Shown here: positions 24,178-35,264 of the stretch, piece after piece
Layout: each line of letters starts with the position of its first letter
Position numbering within the stretch: the first letter of the stretch is position 1
DNA from: Mesodorylaimus sp. YZB2_4
Taxonomy: Eukaryota > Nematoda > Enoplea > Dorylaimida > Dorylaimidae
Direction of reading: 5' to 3'
NCBI GenBank assembly: GCA_030248295.1
Contig: JASANH010000472.1
Location: 62,001-126,000 of the forward strand
DNA: 64,000 bases
The notes under the pieces: model-generated
What the model was told of the DNA's origin: nothing
The model's input: the letters and a program-made list of their open reading frames with translations, nothing else
The model's database searches: none
Position numbers and translations under genes: made by a program

Positions 24178-25266
24178 ATGGACGCTCGATCGTGGTCACT
24201 GAGCCAAGTGATTCGTTGCAGTCCGACTTTTGTCTTCGAATGGCGTCGTGTCCTGCTAACGCGCGATTGGTCATGGTTGGTCAATTGGTTGAGTGCAACT
24301 GGACGAGAACGACTGAAATTTCTTGCACATCATACAGATTCGGCTTGTTCGAATTTATGGCGACTGGTAATTGAAATGATACGATTTAATTGTGAGTTAT
24401 CGACAACTGATTCAGAATTATTGGTAAATTCGATACAAGACGTCGCTCGAGTTATGCCATATGTTCCGAAAAGTGAAGATCATATAAAGCGGATGTTGGA
24501 AATGGGATTTTGGTGTTTAAGTTCGAATGGCAGATCAGCGAAAGAAGCGCACGAATATTTGACAGCTGTCAGTGAGAACTCAAACATTCACTCACGACGA
24601 GAAGTAACCGCAATCGAAGTTTTGAAATGCACATACGAGGGTTTATTGACTTTTTATGAAGAAAACAACAAAGAAGATGGTGAGTTTTCGGATACATCTA
24701 GTGGGAGAATTTTACGGTTGCTAAAAAGTAATTTGTTGGAGTTACGCGGTGTAACGGGTCTTTTGGAATGTGCCTTCTGGATATTACATCGATTGCAAAA
24801 GAATGAAGAACAAGTCGAAATAGTCGAAGAATATTTGGATACGTATCCAGATGATTTGACTGTATATGAAACAGCGATCAATCGATTAGATGCTCGTTAT
24901 GCGGCGATATTCGCAGAAAAATTGATACAAAAAGCGCCATGGCATGCACTGGTTATCGACTGGTGTCAGTACGAAATGGGAGAAAAGGCGTCATGTGGAA
25001 ATAGTGCAGCGGTGGTGTGCAAGTTGATGGGTTTCTTAGATTATGGTAAAAATAAGGACAAAATGATTGCGTGGACTTTTTTAAACGATGCCTTGGGAAT
25101 GATCGACGATGACGAGGATCGAGAAATGGTGAAGGAAGCGTGGCAAGAAAGAAAATCGTGGTGGACGAAATTTCATTTGGGAAAGAAGAAAGAGATGAAT
25201 GAAAAATTGAAAAATTTGAAATTGTGTGTCTTAAGCGAATTGCAAAAGTTTGATGAGCAAGAATGA
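24178..25266 (+). CDS. TAF1A: Probable TAF1A, RNA polymerase I initiation factor SL1 subunit
   Basis: TAF1A (TAFI48) is a helical-repeat subunit of SL1/TIF-IB, the TBP complex that recruits RNA polymerase I to rDNA promoters in the nucleolus. The predicted protein is 362 residues in one exon, against about 450 in vertebrates. Resemblance recalled from the vertebrate family: WQERKSWWTKFHLGKKK near the C-terminus fits the conserved Trp-rich helix; KLMGFLDYGKNKDKMIAWTFL and CTYEGLLTFYEE match other conserved helices. There is no signal peptide. The ATG at 24178 is the first in frame, but the frame is open up to an acceptor at 24087, so a 5' exon may exist. The vertebrate C-terminal extension is absent. 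AATAAA lies at 25682-25687. Confidence 0.7.
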   Translation: MDARSWSLSQVIRCSPTFVFEWRRVLLTRDWSWLVNWLSATGRERLKFLAHHTDSACSNLWRLVIEMIRFNCELSTTDSELLVNSIQDVARVMPYVPKSEDHIKRMLEMGFWCLSSNGRSAKEAHEYLTAVSENSNIHSRREVTAIEVLKCTYEGLLTFYEENNKEDGEFSDTSSGRILRLLKSNLLELRGVTGLLECAFWILHRLQKNEEQVEIVEEYLDTYPDDLTVYETAINRLDARYAAIFAEKLIQKAPWHALVIDWCQYEMGEKASCGNSAAVVCKLMGFLDYGKNKDKMIAWTFLNDALGMIDDDEDREMVKEAWQERKSWWTKFHLGKKKEMNEKLKNLKLCVLSELQKFDEQE

Positions 25267-25681
25267 TTAGATGGTGGGAGTGGGAGCTTTGCCTTTTTCG
25301 TTTACCTCGAAGTGAGAAGTGTGAGGTGGCTTATTGAAATCGACAGTTAAATCGATCTCTTTGTATTTCCCATTTTTGGTACTTTATGATGCATGAGTGA
25401 AAGGAGAAAATGAGAAATTTTTATGAGTTACTCTGTATCTAGAATAAGTGTGTAATCAGGCATTTAGAATACAAAGATGCTACGAATGCAATATGCCCAT
25501 GGATTTTGTATTTGAACTCGGTTTTGCGTTAAACAGCACCGCTTAACCTTCTTCCATGAGATAAGGACAGAAAAGAGCATAAGTCCAAGATCCCCTGAAA
25601 ATACAGAGCGAGGGCTAAACTTATCGGGTTTGTTTTCCTAAAGTATTTGGCTTTTACGTCTTTTTTGCATCCGTTGTCTTA

Positions 25682-25687
25682 AATAAA
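25682..25687 (+). promoter_or_regulatory. Possible polyadenylation signal for TAF1A
   Basis: AATAAA about 416 bases after the TAF1A stop and just before a transposon at 25705. A single hexamer, so weak evidence. Confidence 0.35.
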
Positions 25688-25827
25688 GTGTTCAAAACTC
25701 ACATGGGAACATCGCTAACCCTTAAGTCGAACTTTGGAAAACAAAAAATTGTAATATGTTCCTGGGTGCAAAAGAAAACTCTGTGCGAAGTATTAGAGGC
25801 GTATGGCCAACTGGTCAGCGCTTAGAG

Positions 25828-26596
25828 TACCGTCATCCGGGGCTATTTCGGAAAAGAGTTGCAAGTAGCCTTTGACAGTACCCCGACAGAGAGTGTCACC
25901 GCAGAGCTTGGTCGTTTTACATGCCATTCTGTAGCTAAAACTCTATTTTATCAAAACCGAGCGCTGTACGCCGCCTAAAAGTCAGATACAGTAAGAAAAC
26001 ATAATTATTCTCAACCTATAAAAATTTCAGGGAATTTTCTGGCTGCAAACTTTTTCTCGCGTTTGGGCTACAGATGAATGTGATAGATGAAATTGGGTTT
26101 TTGACAGTCTCTCCTCCTAAGTTGCTTGGCTTTCTTGTCTTTCTGGCCTACCTTCTCCAGAGAGCCCTATGTCAATAATTTGAGAGGCGAAATTTTTATT
26201 TCCCAAGGGTCCCCCTTTGAAATCAAAAATTTTCACTTTCATAATTAGGTGCTGTAGGTTAAAAAATTTGGCTTTTTTCTTCAAAGTGCGAGTGCTGAAC
26301 CCAACTATTTCACTTTTTTTCAGTATCCCGACATCGATTCACGAGTGCGCTTCGTCTAGCATAGGTCATCCGAAATAGCCCCATCCTTTGGTAATTTCGT
26401 ATGCTAGCAGTTTTTGACAAAAAACTTCTTCCAGGTGCACTCAAAAAGATTTTTCACGCAGTATTTCGATTCTTCAACATCTTAGCATTCCACTGATGCA
26501 TTGAATTACAGGTTTCATGGATTTTTTGGTTAGATATTCGATAATGATTGTAGCGCAGTAGGGAGAAAACGTCCGAAATAGCCCCGGATGACGGTA
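25828..26596. mobile_element. TA-flanked MITE nested in family F
   Basis: The left end CCGTCATCCGGGGC and the matching right end are reverse complements over more than 20 bases (25830 inward and 26594 inward), each preceded or followed by TA. A TA duplication suggests a Tc1/mariner-type origin. No transposase. An internal degenerate copy of the terminal motif occurs near 26370. Confidence 0.78.
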
Positions 26597-26709
26597 CAGT
26601 GAAATTTTTCAATTCTGGATTTTTTGGGGTGTTTCCCGAACCAGTGTTGGAAGCTTCAACTCGAAACTCCGGACCTAAAAACAGAGTTTGGAAGGAACTC
26701 AACCCATGT

Positions 26710-26806
26710 TTGTTGAGGAAAACATGCCATGGGGCATGCCATGGGCGTTGAGGAAAACATGAGCGTTGAGGAAAACATGCCATGGGGCATGTTTTCCTCA
26801 ACGCTC
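26710..26806. repeat. GTTGAGGAAAACATG repeats and perfect palindrome
   Basis: The 15-mer GTTGAGGAAAACATG occurs three times in direct orientation and once inverted. The last direct and the inverted copy form a perfect palindrome at 26761-26806, with 21-base arms around a 4-base loop. CATGCCATGGGGCATG palindromic cores lie inside. It occupies the family F interior. Confidence 0.85.
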
Positions 26807-26974
26807 AGCTTCGTTACCACACTAAACTTAAGGACTTGGGGCACTGACCACTGCTGACCAGTTGGCCAGACGCCTCTAATATTTTGCGCAGAGCTTTCTT
26901 TTGCACTTAGGAGCCTGTTACAATTTCTGGTTTTGTAAAGTTCGACTTGACGGTTGGCGATGTTCCCTTGTCAG

Positions 26975-29479
26975 CCTTGACTGTGTTCTAGATGGTGTGA
27001 TTTCTGGGGGTCACTTGAGTCGAATGACCCAGACTACTGTACAATTCAAATTGCTACGCGGAGCAAAAATAGAAAAGTTATTACTTAAAATGGCTTCCAG
27101 TGAATGGGCACTCATAAACTAGGAGTAACCGTTGGGTGTCTCTTGATCTGCACTGCAATCCAACAAGCTGATGTTACAACTTGTCCGGTCCAGCCTGACT
27201 AGCGGCATGAAAACTGTGGTTTATTTCCATCCTGGATTGGCCAGTTCAGTCCTGGTTTGGCAAAGCTGGCTCTGGTCTGGTTGGGTCCTGATTCGGCGAC
27301 GAAAGCTGGTTCGGTCGAGTCTGGCAGCAAATTGCAGCTTCTCGCTCAATGCCATGCATGGTTCGCGGACGAAGCGTTCAATAGAGTGCCGCGGCTCATC
27401 CAGCCGATGCATTCTATCCACGTCTTCAATCACGGCGCAGTGATTCCTGTTCGCATACGCTCTGAACCAGAGCATGCGGATTGATAACAAGACGAGGCGC
27501 GTGCAATCCGGGCTTCAACCTGACCAACTGATGACTGATTATGAAATCGCGCCATTCCAGCCTTTTAGTCGGGAGTTTCAATGTCTAAAGAGGGGTAAAG
27601 GTTTCATCCCTAGTGTCTGTCGCTGCGCAATGGAAGCTCACGAATATAATCAGCAACAAGAGAGGCAGGACTAAGTCGATGCAATGCTCATGGTCGATCA
27701 AAAGATCTTTTCAACGGGAACCAAAAAACAACGAGCCGACTGCTCTTTTAGGACTCCAACAGATGTTTTGGCTGACCTCCAGCTCTCTTCCCGCTCCTAT
27801 TCTCACGATCAGTGCACATGAACTGAGCAAAGCTGCAATAATATCCAGGTTTGCATGCGGTCGTTAAGAGCAGTGATGGGAACTTTCTATTGCAGTGAAC
27901 CTTTCGGCTGTAACCACGATGTATCCTCTCACTGAAGATAACTGGTGTGCTCAGCAAGGGCATCAGAAAGCGAAGCGTTGGCTGTGAACTAGTACAAGTC
28001 ATAGACTGGACATGTTCTGATTTGTTTTTCAGTTACGTGTCTTTTCTCTGGCTATGCACTAGTGGCTTTTTCGGTATGATTCTTGGTTTGTGTACACACA
28101 GCATCACGTGGTCCTCAGGCTGATGTGTGGCATCGTTTGAGATTTGTATTGCGGGGTATGGCATTTTTGTTAGTCTACTATGATGGCTACTTTCTGGCCT
28201 CCGTAGTGTCGAGGAAGGTTTTCTCGCTTAGCGTTTTTCTTTCGAATGGCACATGTGAGACAGGTTTCTTTGGTAGGGCAAGGTACATCTCTTCGTAATT
28301 ACCATGGTACCGGTGCCGTACCTGCAGTTTCCTTGTCTGAAACCTGCTCTCTTTGTGGTATGATGCATTTCGCGCGTGATGCTCAGGTTCTGTTCCATAT
28401 CCCACTGTATTGTTGCATCTTAATTTTTTCCTTTTCGCCACGTCTACTGTATTCGCCAATCTTTTCGGGACGCGGACAATTGCCCCCACAGACATCTGCC
28501 CCCCGCAGCACTGACCGCAGGTACACAGAGATGTCTGCTAGCGGCGGATAAGAGCGGTCGCGACGGCTGTGTTGTACGTCCGTCTTTGGGTCGAGGGTAG
28601 GGTGCTTGGGAAGTTGATTAGTTGAGGTGGCGAAAATATTGGGCGTGGTGCGGGGCAAGTTGCTTTATGTCATTTTTTAAATTTTCGGGATGACTAGTAA
28701 AAAGTCCATATACATATAGTACATATATTTTGCGGCTCGTTGATTGTTGGCGGAGTAATATTGTACGTGAATGCATAAAACAAGGCATTGAGCACTAACA
28801 GCGCCGTTGGTCAGGTGTTATTATCCACAGTTCTACTTGCAGTGTCAATCTTGGGCCTAAGGGTCACCTTACGGTTAGGCTTAGTCTACCTTAAGTGTTG
28901 CGCATAGAAGGCTTCAAATTGAAAAGGCGCTAGTTGCAGATGCGTGCAAACTTGTGGCTTACACGAAAAGAGTCTTTGCGACTGATTTGAGGCTTGGGCT
29001 TAGGTGAATTTTTGGCTCGAAAATGCTTCAGGCTTAGGCTGAGCGTAAATTTCTTTGGGCGGCGGCAATAGCACCGAGGCGCCGAATGCCCATCAGGTGC
29101 GCCGCCGCCCCAAAAAATTGTCTAAGCCCAAGACTAAGCTTTTTCGACGCCAAGAATCCTCGTAAGCCTAAGACTAAAACATTCGGAGAGGCCTTTTCGT
29201 GAAAGCCCAAGTTGCAAGCGTCTGTTTCCCTGCTCATAGTTGGCAGTTGCATGTTCGCAAAATTTGAATTTCGCGCGTGGGGGCAATTGTCCGTGATTCT
29301 TTTCTCCGTCGATTTCGCTCAACTATAGCAATCAGATCGTCCATTCCACTAAAAACGTGTGTTTGTGCCTGTCTAGGTTTTCTGCTACTGTAGACTCGAG
29401 CCTCCATGAGAGGAACCTTACCAAAAAGAGGAAGCCTGAGCTCAATTATTTATGTTTTGTCACCTACACCTCTTTCGAG
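26975..29479. other. Intergenic stretch before GCC1
   Basis: No gene recognised. At about 28860-29180 there is an imperfect inverted repeat rich in GCTTAGGC-type motifs, centred near 29075 and with GGGCGGCGGC against GCCGCCGCCC arms. A TCCTGGTTTGG-type repeat lies at about 27230-27330. Confidence 0.4.
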
Positions 29480-32400
29480 ATGGGGACACGAAAATCGGAC
29501 TTGCAACGGATTATCGACGAGCAACAATTAAAAATTGACAAATATGAACGAAAGTTACGCGGTAAGCAGTCGATTTAAATCTTTGAAAGAAGGTATAGTT
29601 TTATTTAATTTTTTACAGATGTTATCAGCGCTTACAAAGGTTTGGCTGCTGAGAAAACGGCTTTGGAAGAGAGTATGAAAGCCTTGACTGTGGTGGACGA
29701 TTCAAACGAAAACGAATCGAACGAGCATAAAGAGATTCCCAAGGAAAACAATGGAATGGCGAATGAAGAAAAATTCGAGAAGGCGGATGATGATGCATCG
29801 ATCGCAAGTAGCGTGGATACCTCGATTTCTGAAAATATTGGCTCCGTGGAAGCATTGACTAAACTTACAACAGCGCCATCCGATACTGGAAGCAAAATCG
29901 CCGTTTTGCGTCGCGCACTAGCAACAATAACAGAAGAGAAATCAAAGCAAGAAAAAGCATTTACGGCGGATCGAAAAAATTTATTGGTAATTTTGTGAGA
30001 GATTTTATTGTTTTTGATTTTCAACTGACATACAGTATAAATAACATTTCAAATTTCAGTTAGAAGTAGACTTATTAAAAGAAGAATTAAAAAGTAAAGA
30101 AGCAGAAGTCGAAAAAATTGAAACGATCCATAAGCAACAAATCCAAGAGGTAAATTTGTTTTTTTTTATTTTTCTGCGAACAAAAATTTAATTTTTAGCT
30201 GAAAGCGAGTTTGCGGCAAATTCAATGCGAGAGAGATTGCGAACAAACGGATCATGCGGCCATGTTAAAAGAATTGCAGGAGAAATTAAACCAAACGAGG
30301 CAACAGTGTGAATCTTTTCAAAATCATGTAAGATTTGAATTTCATATCAGTTCCATGTCTAATTTTTTTTTCAGGTTGTTACTTTATCATCTGACCTAAA
30401 AAGAAAAGAACAAGAACCTGAAGAAAGTCGACATCTAATCGAGCAATTGCTTGAGGAGAACGGTCGATTGAAAGAAAGGTTGGACGAATCGGAGAAGAAG
30501 TTGTGCGAAATCCCACAAATTTCTGCTATGCAGATGGAATTGGGTCAGATAAAGGTATTTTCCGTGTTTGCGCTTTCAGCAATGTTTGCTAAGCTATTTG
30601 TTTCAGGCGCAACATGTTGCAGCGATTCAAGAAGAGCAAGTTCGATCGTCTCACGCGATCGCAGAGTTATCCCGGCTGAAAGAACAAAGCGAATCGCAGA
30701 TCGCTGATTTAGAAGCAAAAATATCCGAGTTAACGTCCACTGTGAGCAACTATGAACGACTGCGGCGACAGGATATGGATAACATTCATAAGCTAACGGT
30801 AGGTGGGAGAATGATGGGGCCAAATATCGGGTAGGATAAATGGGCCTCGACCTCGTTTATTTCACATAACAACCCTGTTTCCATGTTTTAGACCCGCATA
30901 AACGAGCTTGATCAAGAAAACAATACGTTGGCCAAAGTTACGGCCTGTCGTAACTGTACCAATTGTAAGGACGATAGCTTGCAATCCATGGTCGAAAAAT
31001 TTAGGAAACTATTTTCTGAGTTACGACGGCGATCTGAAGCTTCAGATTACAATGGCTCACCTATCGACTTTTATGGTAATGGCTGACTATCCCGTGTATG
31101 GATTCCATGCTGGAATGCTATTTATATTTTAGATTTGCTGGCCTTGGATAATCCCAACTCAGAACAAACACATTCCAGATGTCGGAATGAATACGAATCG
31201 TTAAGAGACGAATTCGAGAAGTACAAGATTCGAGCCCAGGCGGCTTTGAAGAACAAGAACCTCATGAAGGTATGGGCTTGATGCCATCTTGTCAGTTTCC
31301 TAGCCCCCCCCCCCCTTTGGGGCAGGGTCCGCTTTCTTGCCTTATTCCTCTATTTTCTCCTGTCCGTTGCGTATCCATGTGTTCACGTTCACTTCCACTT
31401 TCCGCACGTCTTCTCTGAGTGTCCAGCCATCGCTTTAGTCAAGCGATCGATGTGTGGGATACTGAATCCCATGCCTCTGCGCGTCACATGCCCTAGCATT
31501 TCATTGTCAGCCGCCATTCCATCATCTTATCGTTTATGGATGCGATCCTCAGTGGCTTATGAATTGATGCTATCTTTATGTGTGTACCTAAATGGAGATC
31601 GCAGTTTATGTGCGCATCTTTTTGATTTTAGGACACTGCTTCCGTGGAGAAGCGTGAATTGGATCAACTGCGCAACATCGTTAGTGATCTTCAACGTTCC
31701 TTAGCTGAATCTCAGCATAAATGCGAGTCTTCCGAATCGACCTGCGTCGAGCTTAGACGTTCAATAGCTCAGTTAAAGGAAGACCATCGACGGGAATTGG
31801 CTGAAGTTCAAAACCAGTTCAAGCAACAAATGTCAGATATGGAAGCTGAATCATCCAAACAAAGAGAACGTACATTGGAAGTGCTAACTGAAAAGGACAA
31901 AGAATTAGAAACGATGAGAATTATTTTGCGAGCTGTTCGATCGTCTTCTCCACACGGCCAGCTGTCAATGGAAAATGCAATGGGTTCGCATAGAAAATTT
32001 TCATCAAACGCAACAAATCGGCCAGTTCTTAAATCTTCTAGCGGAAGTCAACAAGAACTCACAACTGTGGTTGGAGCTATCATGGAGAGACGGGCGAGTT
32101 CTGAATCACTACAGAGTGCTGGCTGTTACGAGAGTTACACTAGCCCGCAACCGGAAGGCGCCGATCCGACGTCGTTTTCCGCTGTGCCAAATATGCATTT
32201 AAGTCAAGAGCTGGCCCGAAAAGAGAAAATTGTTGAACAGTTGAGGAGAGATATTCGTCAATTAGAGACGGCATTGAGAGAAGTGGAAAGAGGATCGTTG
32301 ACAAAAGAGTTACAGCATTATGATACTATCGAAAAATTGAAAGAGGAGATTCGATCTTTGGAATCCAAGTTATCTCGGTATCAGATAACTGGGGAAAATT

Positions 32401-32576
32401 TTGAATATTTGAAGAATGTTTTAGTCCAATATATGACATGCGGTGACGCCGCTGGAAGGGCACACATGTTGAAAGCGATAGGACGTGCGCTGCATTTGAG
32501 TTCCAAGGAATTGGAATCAATTCAGAAACATAATGCGCGCTTTTATTCTTGGTGGTCTGGTGGGAAGTCGAAATAG
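29480..32576 (+). CDS. GCC1: Golgin GCC1 (GCC88), GRIP-domain coiled-coil protein
   Basis: GCC1 is a peripheral golgin of the trans-Golgi; its C-terminal GRIP domain binds Arl1-GTP and its coiled coil tethers endosome-derived carriers. Nine exons: 29480-29561, 29619-29986, 30060-30149, 30199-30327, 30375-30554, 30607-30798, 30892-31075, 31133-31269 and 31632-32576. All junctions are GT-AG and the frame holds throughout, giving 768 residues, close to the vertebrate length (about 775). The N-terminus fits the family (YERKLRDVISAYKGL across the first junction). So do TLEVLTEKDKELETMR, SQELARKEKIVEQLRRD and the GRIP domain from about residue 710 (FEYLKNVLVQYMT, ending SWWSGGKSK). Seven introns are 47-93 bases; the last is 362 and holds a run of 12 C (31304-31315). 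The frame is open upstream to 29357, but family alignment favours 29480. Confidence 0.92.
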
Positions 32577-32579
32577 GTT

Positions 32580-33040
32580 TTCTTGTGGGGGGCGAAGATA
32601 TGTGCCTGTGATTATTTATATATTTCAGTGATATATGGCTGTGCATTGGTTGAGAAAATCCTTCCAAAAAGTCTTACAAAATGAAGGTGAGGGATATAAA
32701 TTGTTGTTGATCACAAGAGGCCAAGAATTTCTGTCGTAGACATGTATAATGATCATGAGGAATGTATATAGAAATATGCTAGTAACGAGCTATCACAGGC
32801 GGAACTATCATCTTTTGTGGTCTGTCGCTAGTCAGCCATGGCTAGAGCCGATCACTGTCAGCGAAAAACACAGCACGATGCGGCCGACGGTATGTAGTGA
32901 CTATCACTCCAGTAAACTTGTTGCGGGCAAATTATTTTTGTAATTTTTAAAATTTTTGTGGGTTGGGTTCCGTGCCGCCCCAGTTCCCCAGGACTCTGCC
33001 AACCTGTTCTGGTTATAGCCCACCAGCAGTATATGCATAT
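32580..33040. other. GCC1 3' flank
   Basis: No canonical AATAAA was seen close to the stop. No gene or named repeat recognised. Confidence 0.35.
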
Positions 33041-33150
33041 GAGAAGAGGGGCCCGTGAGGTGGCAAGCTCTCACGGCAGCTTCCCTCTGCGCATCTCCAC
33101 TAGGAGCAGCTCCACACGAGGGCATCCTGTGCCAGCACCAGCGTCTAGGA
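33040..33150 (-). mobile_element. SINE fragment, reverse
   Basis: The stretch from GTGAGGTGGCAAGCTCTCAC through CTTCCCTCTGCGCATCTCC to ACACGAGGGCATCC matches the reverse complement of the SINE bodies at 46.3 and 50.1 kb. Only the middle of the element is present. Confidence 0.65.
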
Positions 33151-33215
33151 TGGTATTGGGCGAGAAGGGAGGGACCTTCCCGACTGGTGTTCGAGGACCA
33201 GCTTACTGATTCTGT

Positions 33216-33780
33216 AACCAAGCCTGGCAAGAGTAGGAGGGAGATTGCCGACCGCAGTCAGCACAAAAACTACGACTAAAGAAGGTAGACGCCTGAAAGG
33301 GTTGACGTTTTCTAGCCAGGGGACAGTATCGATTACTCTCCAACTATCAATGGCCTACAAGGCACGAGACTTAAATTCCTCCCGTCGACAGAAGAGCGAC
33401 GACCCCGGAAGGAAGGAGGACAGAGCTCCCCTACGGGGGCCGAGCTCACACTGCCTTCGCAGTGCAGACGGTACCGGGACCAGCTGGCTAGGCTGGCCAT
33501 ACTGACGTCGGTCAAAACGCCTTGGACCATGACGAGCATGGGCGCACCAGTGGTTGACAGCGACTTACAGTACACCGCTATGGATGGCCCCAAGGTCCGT
33601 GACGCCAATGTAACCAAGCCTGGCGAGAGGGAGGTGGCTGAACCATCAACCCGAGAGGTTGGCGTCTTCCAGCCAGGGGACTCGCCATGGCCTACCAGGC
33701 GCCGGGGTTACAATCCCCCACTCGTTCCGCGTCCGCCACTTGACGGTACCAGGTGAGTCACCCAGAGCCAGTTGTGTAAG
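33216..33780 (+). repeat. Tandem ~390-base repeat K
   Basis: GTAACCAAGCCTGGC(A/G)AGAG recurs at 33216 and about 33610. Each is followed, about 40-80 bases on, by a GGTTG(A/G)CGT...AGCCAGGGGAC block and then ATGGCCTAC(A/C)A. A third copy of the block (GAGGTTGACGTCCCAGCC) is inside the lectin pseudogene near 45.1 kb. Because a LINE endonuclease follows at 33.86 kb, this may be the 5' part of a LINE; that is inference. Confidence 0.6.
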
Positions 33781-33859
33781 GCAAGCGACGGACTTACTGA
33801 ATCGCAGTCGAAGATTGATTCCCACTCTGAGAACGAGCTACTACCTGCTGTCATCAGCT

Positions 33860-34165
33860 GGAACAGAACTGCTCGGCTTTTCCAACATTAATAGCATTAT
33901 TGGCAAATTTGGTCTCCTCAGATGAGAAATCGAAGCTGAAAACTTTGATTTTTACAGTGTAATTGAAACCAAGATCGACTCGACGACGCTGGACAGTGAG
34001 ATTGCCATTCCTACCTATGACATTCTTCGTCAAGATAGGAAGAAATCGGGTGGTGGAATCGCCTTTTATTGCAAGCAATCACTTCCTTGTATTCGGTTTA
34101 AGAACCACGCCGAGTATGGAATCGAGCAAAAAGGGCTGGAAACATTGGCTGTACGTATCGGAAAC
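33860..34165 (+). pseudogene. LINE apurinic-type endonuclease fragment
   Basis: One plus-strand frame reads NINSIIGKFGLL, then a TGA at 33923, then FDFYSVIETKID, AIPTYDILRQDRKKSGGGIA and FYCKQSLP. This is the N-terminal endonuclease of non-LTR retrotransposons: the E-T-K/W motif and the R-x-DR-x-GGG block are characteristic. It ends abruptly near 34.16 kb with no reverse transcriptase following. The stop and truncation make it inactive. Confidence 0.75.
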
Positions 34166-34169
34166 GCAC

Positions 34170-35264
34170 GCCATTTTATTATTTGTGTTTCTGTCTAGAG
34201 TGTGTCTAGAGGTCTGCTAAGGTTTCTAACTCAGGGTACCTCTCTTAGATTCCCTTGCTACGCCGTGCCCTCTGCCTTTTGATCTTTTGCGGTGTAGGAT
34301 GTTACTCACTGCCTAAGGTCGCGCACCGGAGTGCCTTCTAGCTTCGATTGCTAGGGTGCTCAAGGCGTCTGGATCCCTTCAATGGTCTCCAGGCTGCTCT
34401 CCCCTTTTCCCTACTACATCTGACCTTCTTTCAGCGCGGTCAACAGAAGCTCCAGTGATCACCCGTTCTAGGACAGGCACTAAGCCGGTTAGCTGAGTTC
34501 GGTTCGCACGTGTAATTTTCTTGTGAACCAGATATCAGTGCATGCAATAGGACACCCGGGTGTAACTAAGAGCTTATCGTGCCATTGGGGGAGCCTTGTG
34601 CCTTGTGGCGTTGGCCTTTGGTGTGCCCCGGGGCTCACTCGGAAGGTCACTGCAAGGACTGGCATTCACTTGCCTCTCTTTCCCAGGCCTTATGGATTCT
34701 TGCGAAAGTCTCCATTTCCTTTTTTGGTTTCTCGCTGGAGAGTCACCATGCAGCTAGTCGATGTCCCGCTCTCGCTCTCCTGGATTAGCCGCTATGCTTC
34801 TCCATGGGTGCCCCAGAGCGGTGTGCTCCTTCCTTTCATTTTTGGACGCTTGTGGTCACGGTTTTCTAGCGATGGGAGGAATGTAATAGGTGCCTCAGTC
34901 TACTCTGTTAGCATAGAACATGTAGTGTGCACCGAGATGCACAGACTATTTGTCTTCCTCCCTGGTTAGGGCTGAGCTGACTGGTTTTCCTAACATGCAA
35001 GAAATTGATAAGACTAGATCCTGGGCCCGAGCATCGCCTATATAAAGCCGCTCCCTGCCTGGCGAGACCCAATCTAGATCAGTAATTCTCGACGATCCGA
35101 CGTTTGTAGCCGGCTCTTTCAATCCTGCGTGAGTCCCTCTTGTCCTGCGTGGTGGACACTCGCAATTAACCGTTGTGGCACCTTGGCTGCGTGGCTTGAC
35201 TCGAACCTCAACACCACAGCACAGCTTGTTCAGTGCGCAAGCACGAGAACCTAACTGTTTGACA
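34170..35264 (+). mobile_element. Possible solo LTR or LTR-like promoter block
   Basis: There is no coding signal. A good TATA box (CCTATATAAAGCCGC at about 35036-35050) is followed by about 130 bases ending near TTGTGGCACCTTGGC, and an abrupt junction to Gypsy integrase sequence lies at about 35265. A TATA followed by a transcribed leader and a TGG-starting primer-site-like motif suggests an LTR, but no second LTR copy was found in the window. Confidence 0.35.

Larger units (their letters stand above)
25705..26967. mobile_element. DNA transposon family F with long inverted repeats
   Basis: The ends are GGGAACATCGCTAACC and, on the opposite strand, GGGAACATCGCCAACCGTC. The inverted repeats extend about 120 bases inward with mismatches and include GTCGAACTTT, TTGCA and GGCC-ACTGGTCAGC blocks. 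The inner part is occupied by another inverted-repeat element at 25830-26594. A short relative with the same start lies at 52.18 kb. No transposase was seen. Confidence 0.75.

Noticed and set aside
28860..29180. GCTTAGGC motifs as nematode-type TTAGGC telomere repeats
   Set aside because: Units are scattered in an imperfect inverted repeat and not in tandem, so not telomeric.
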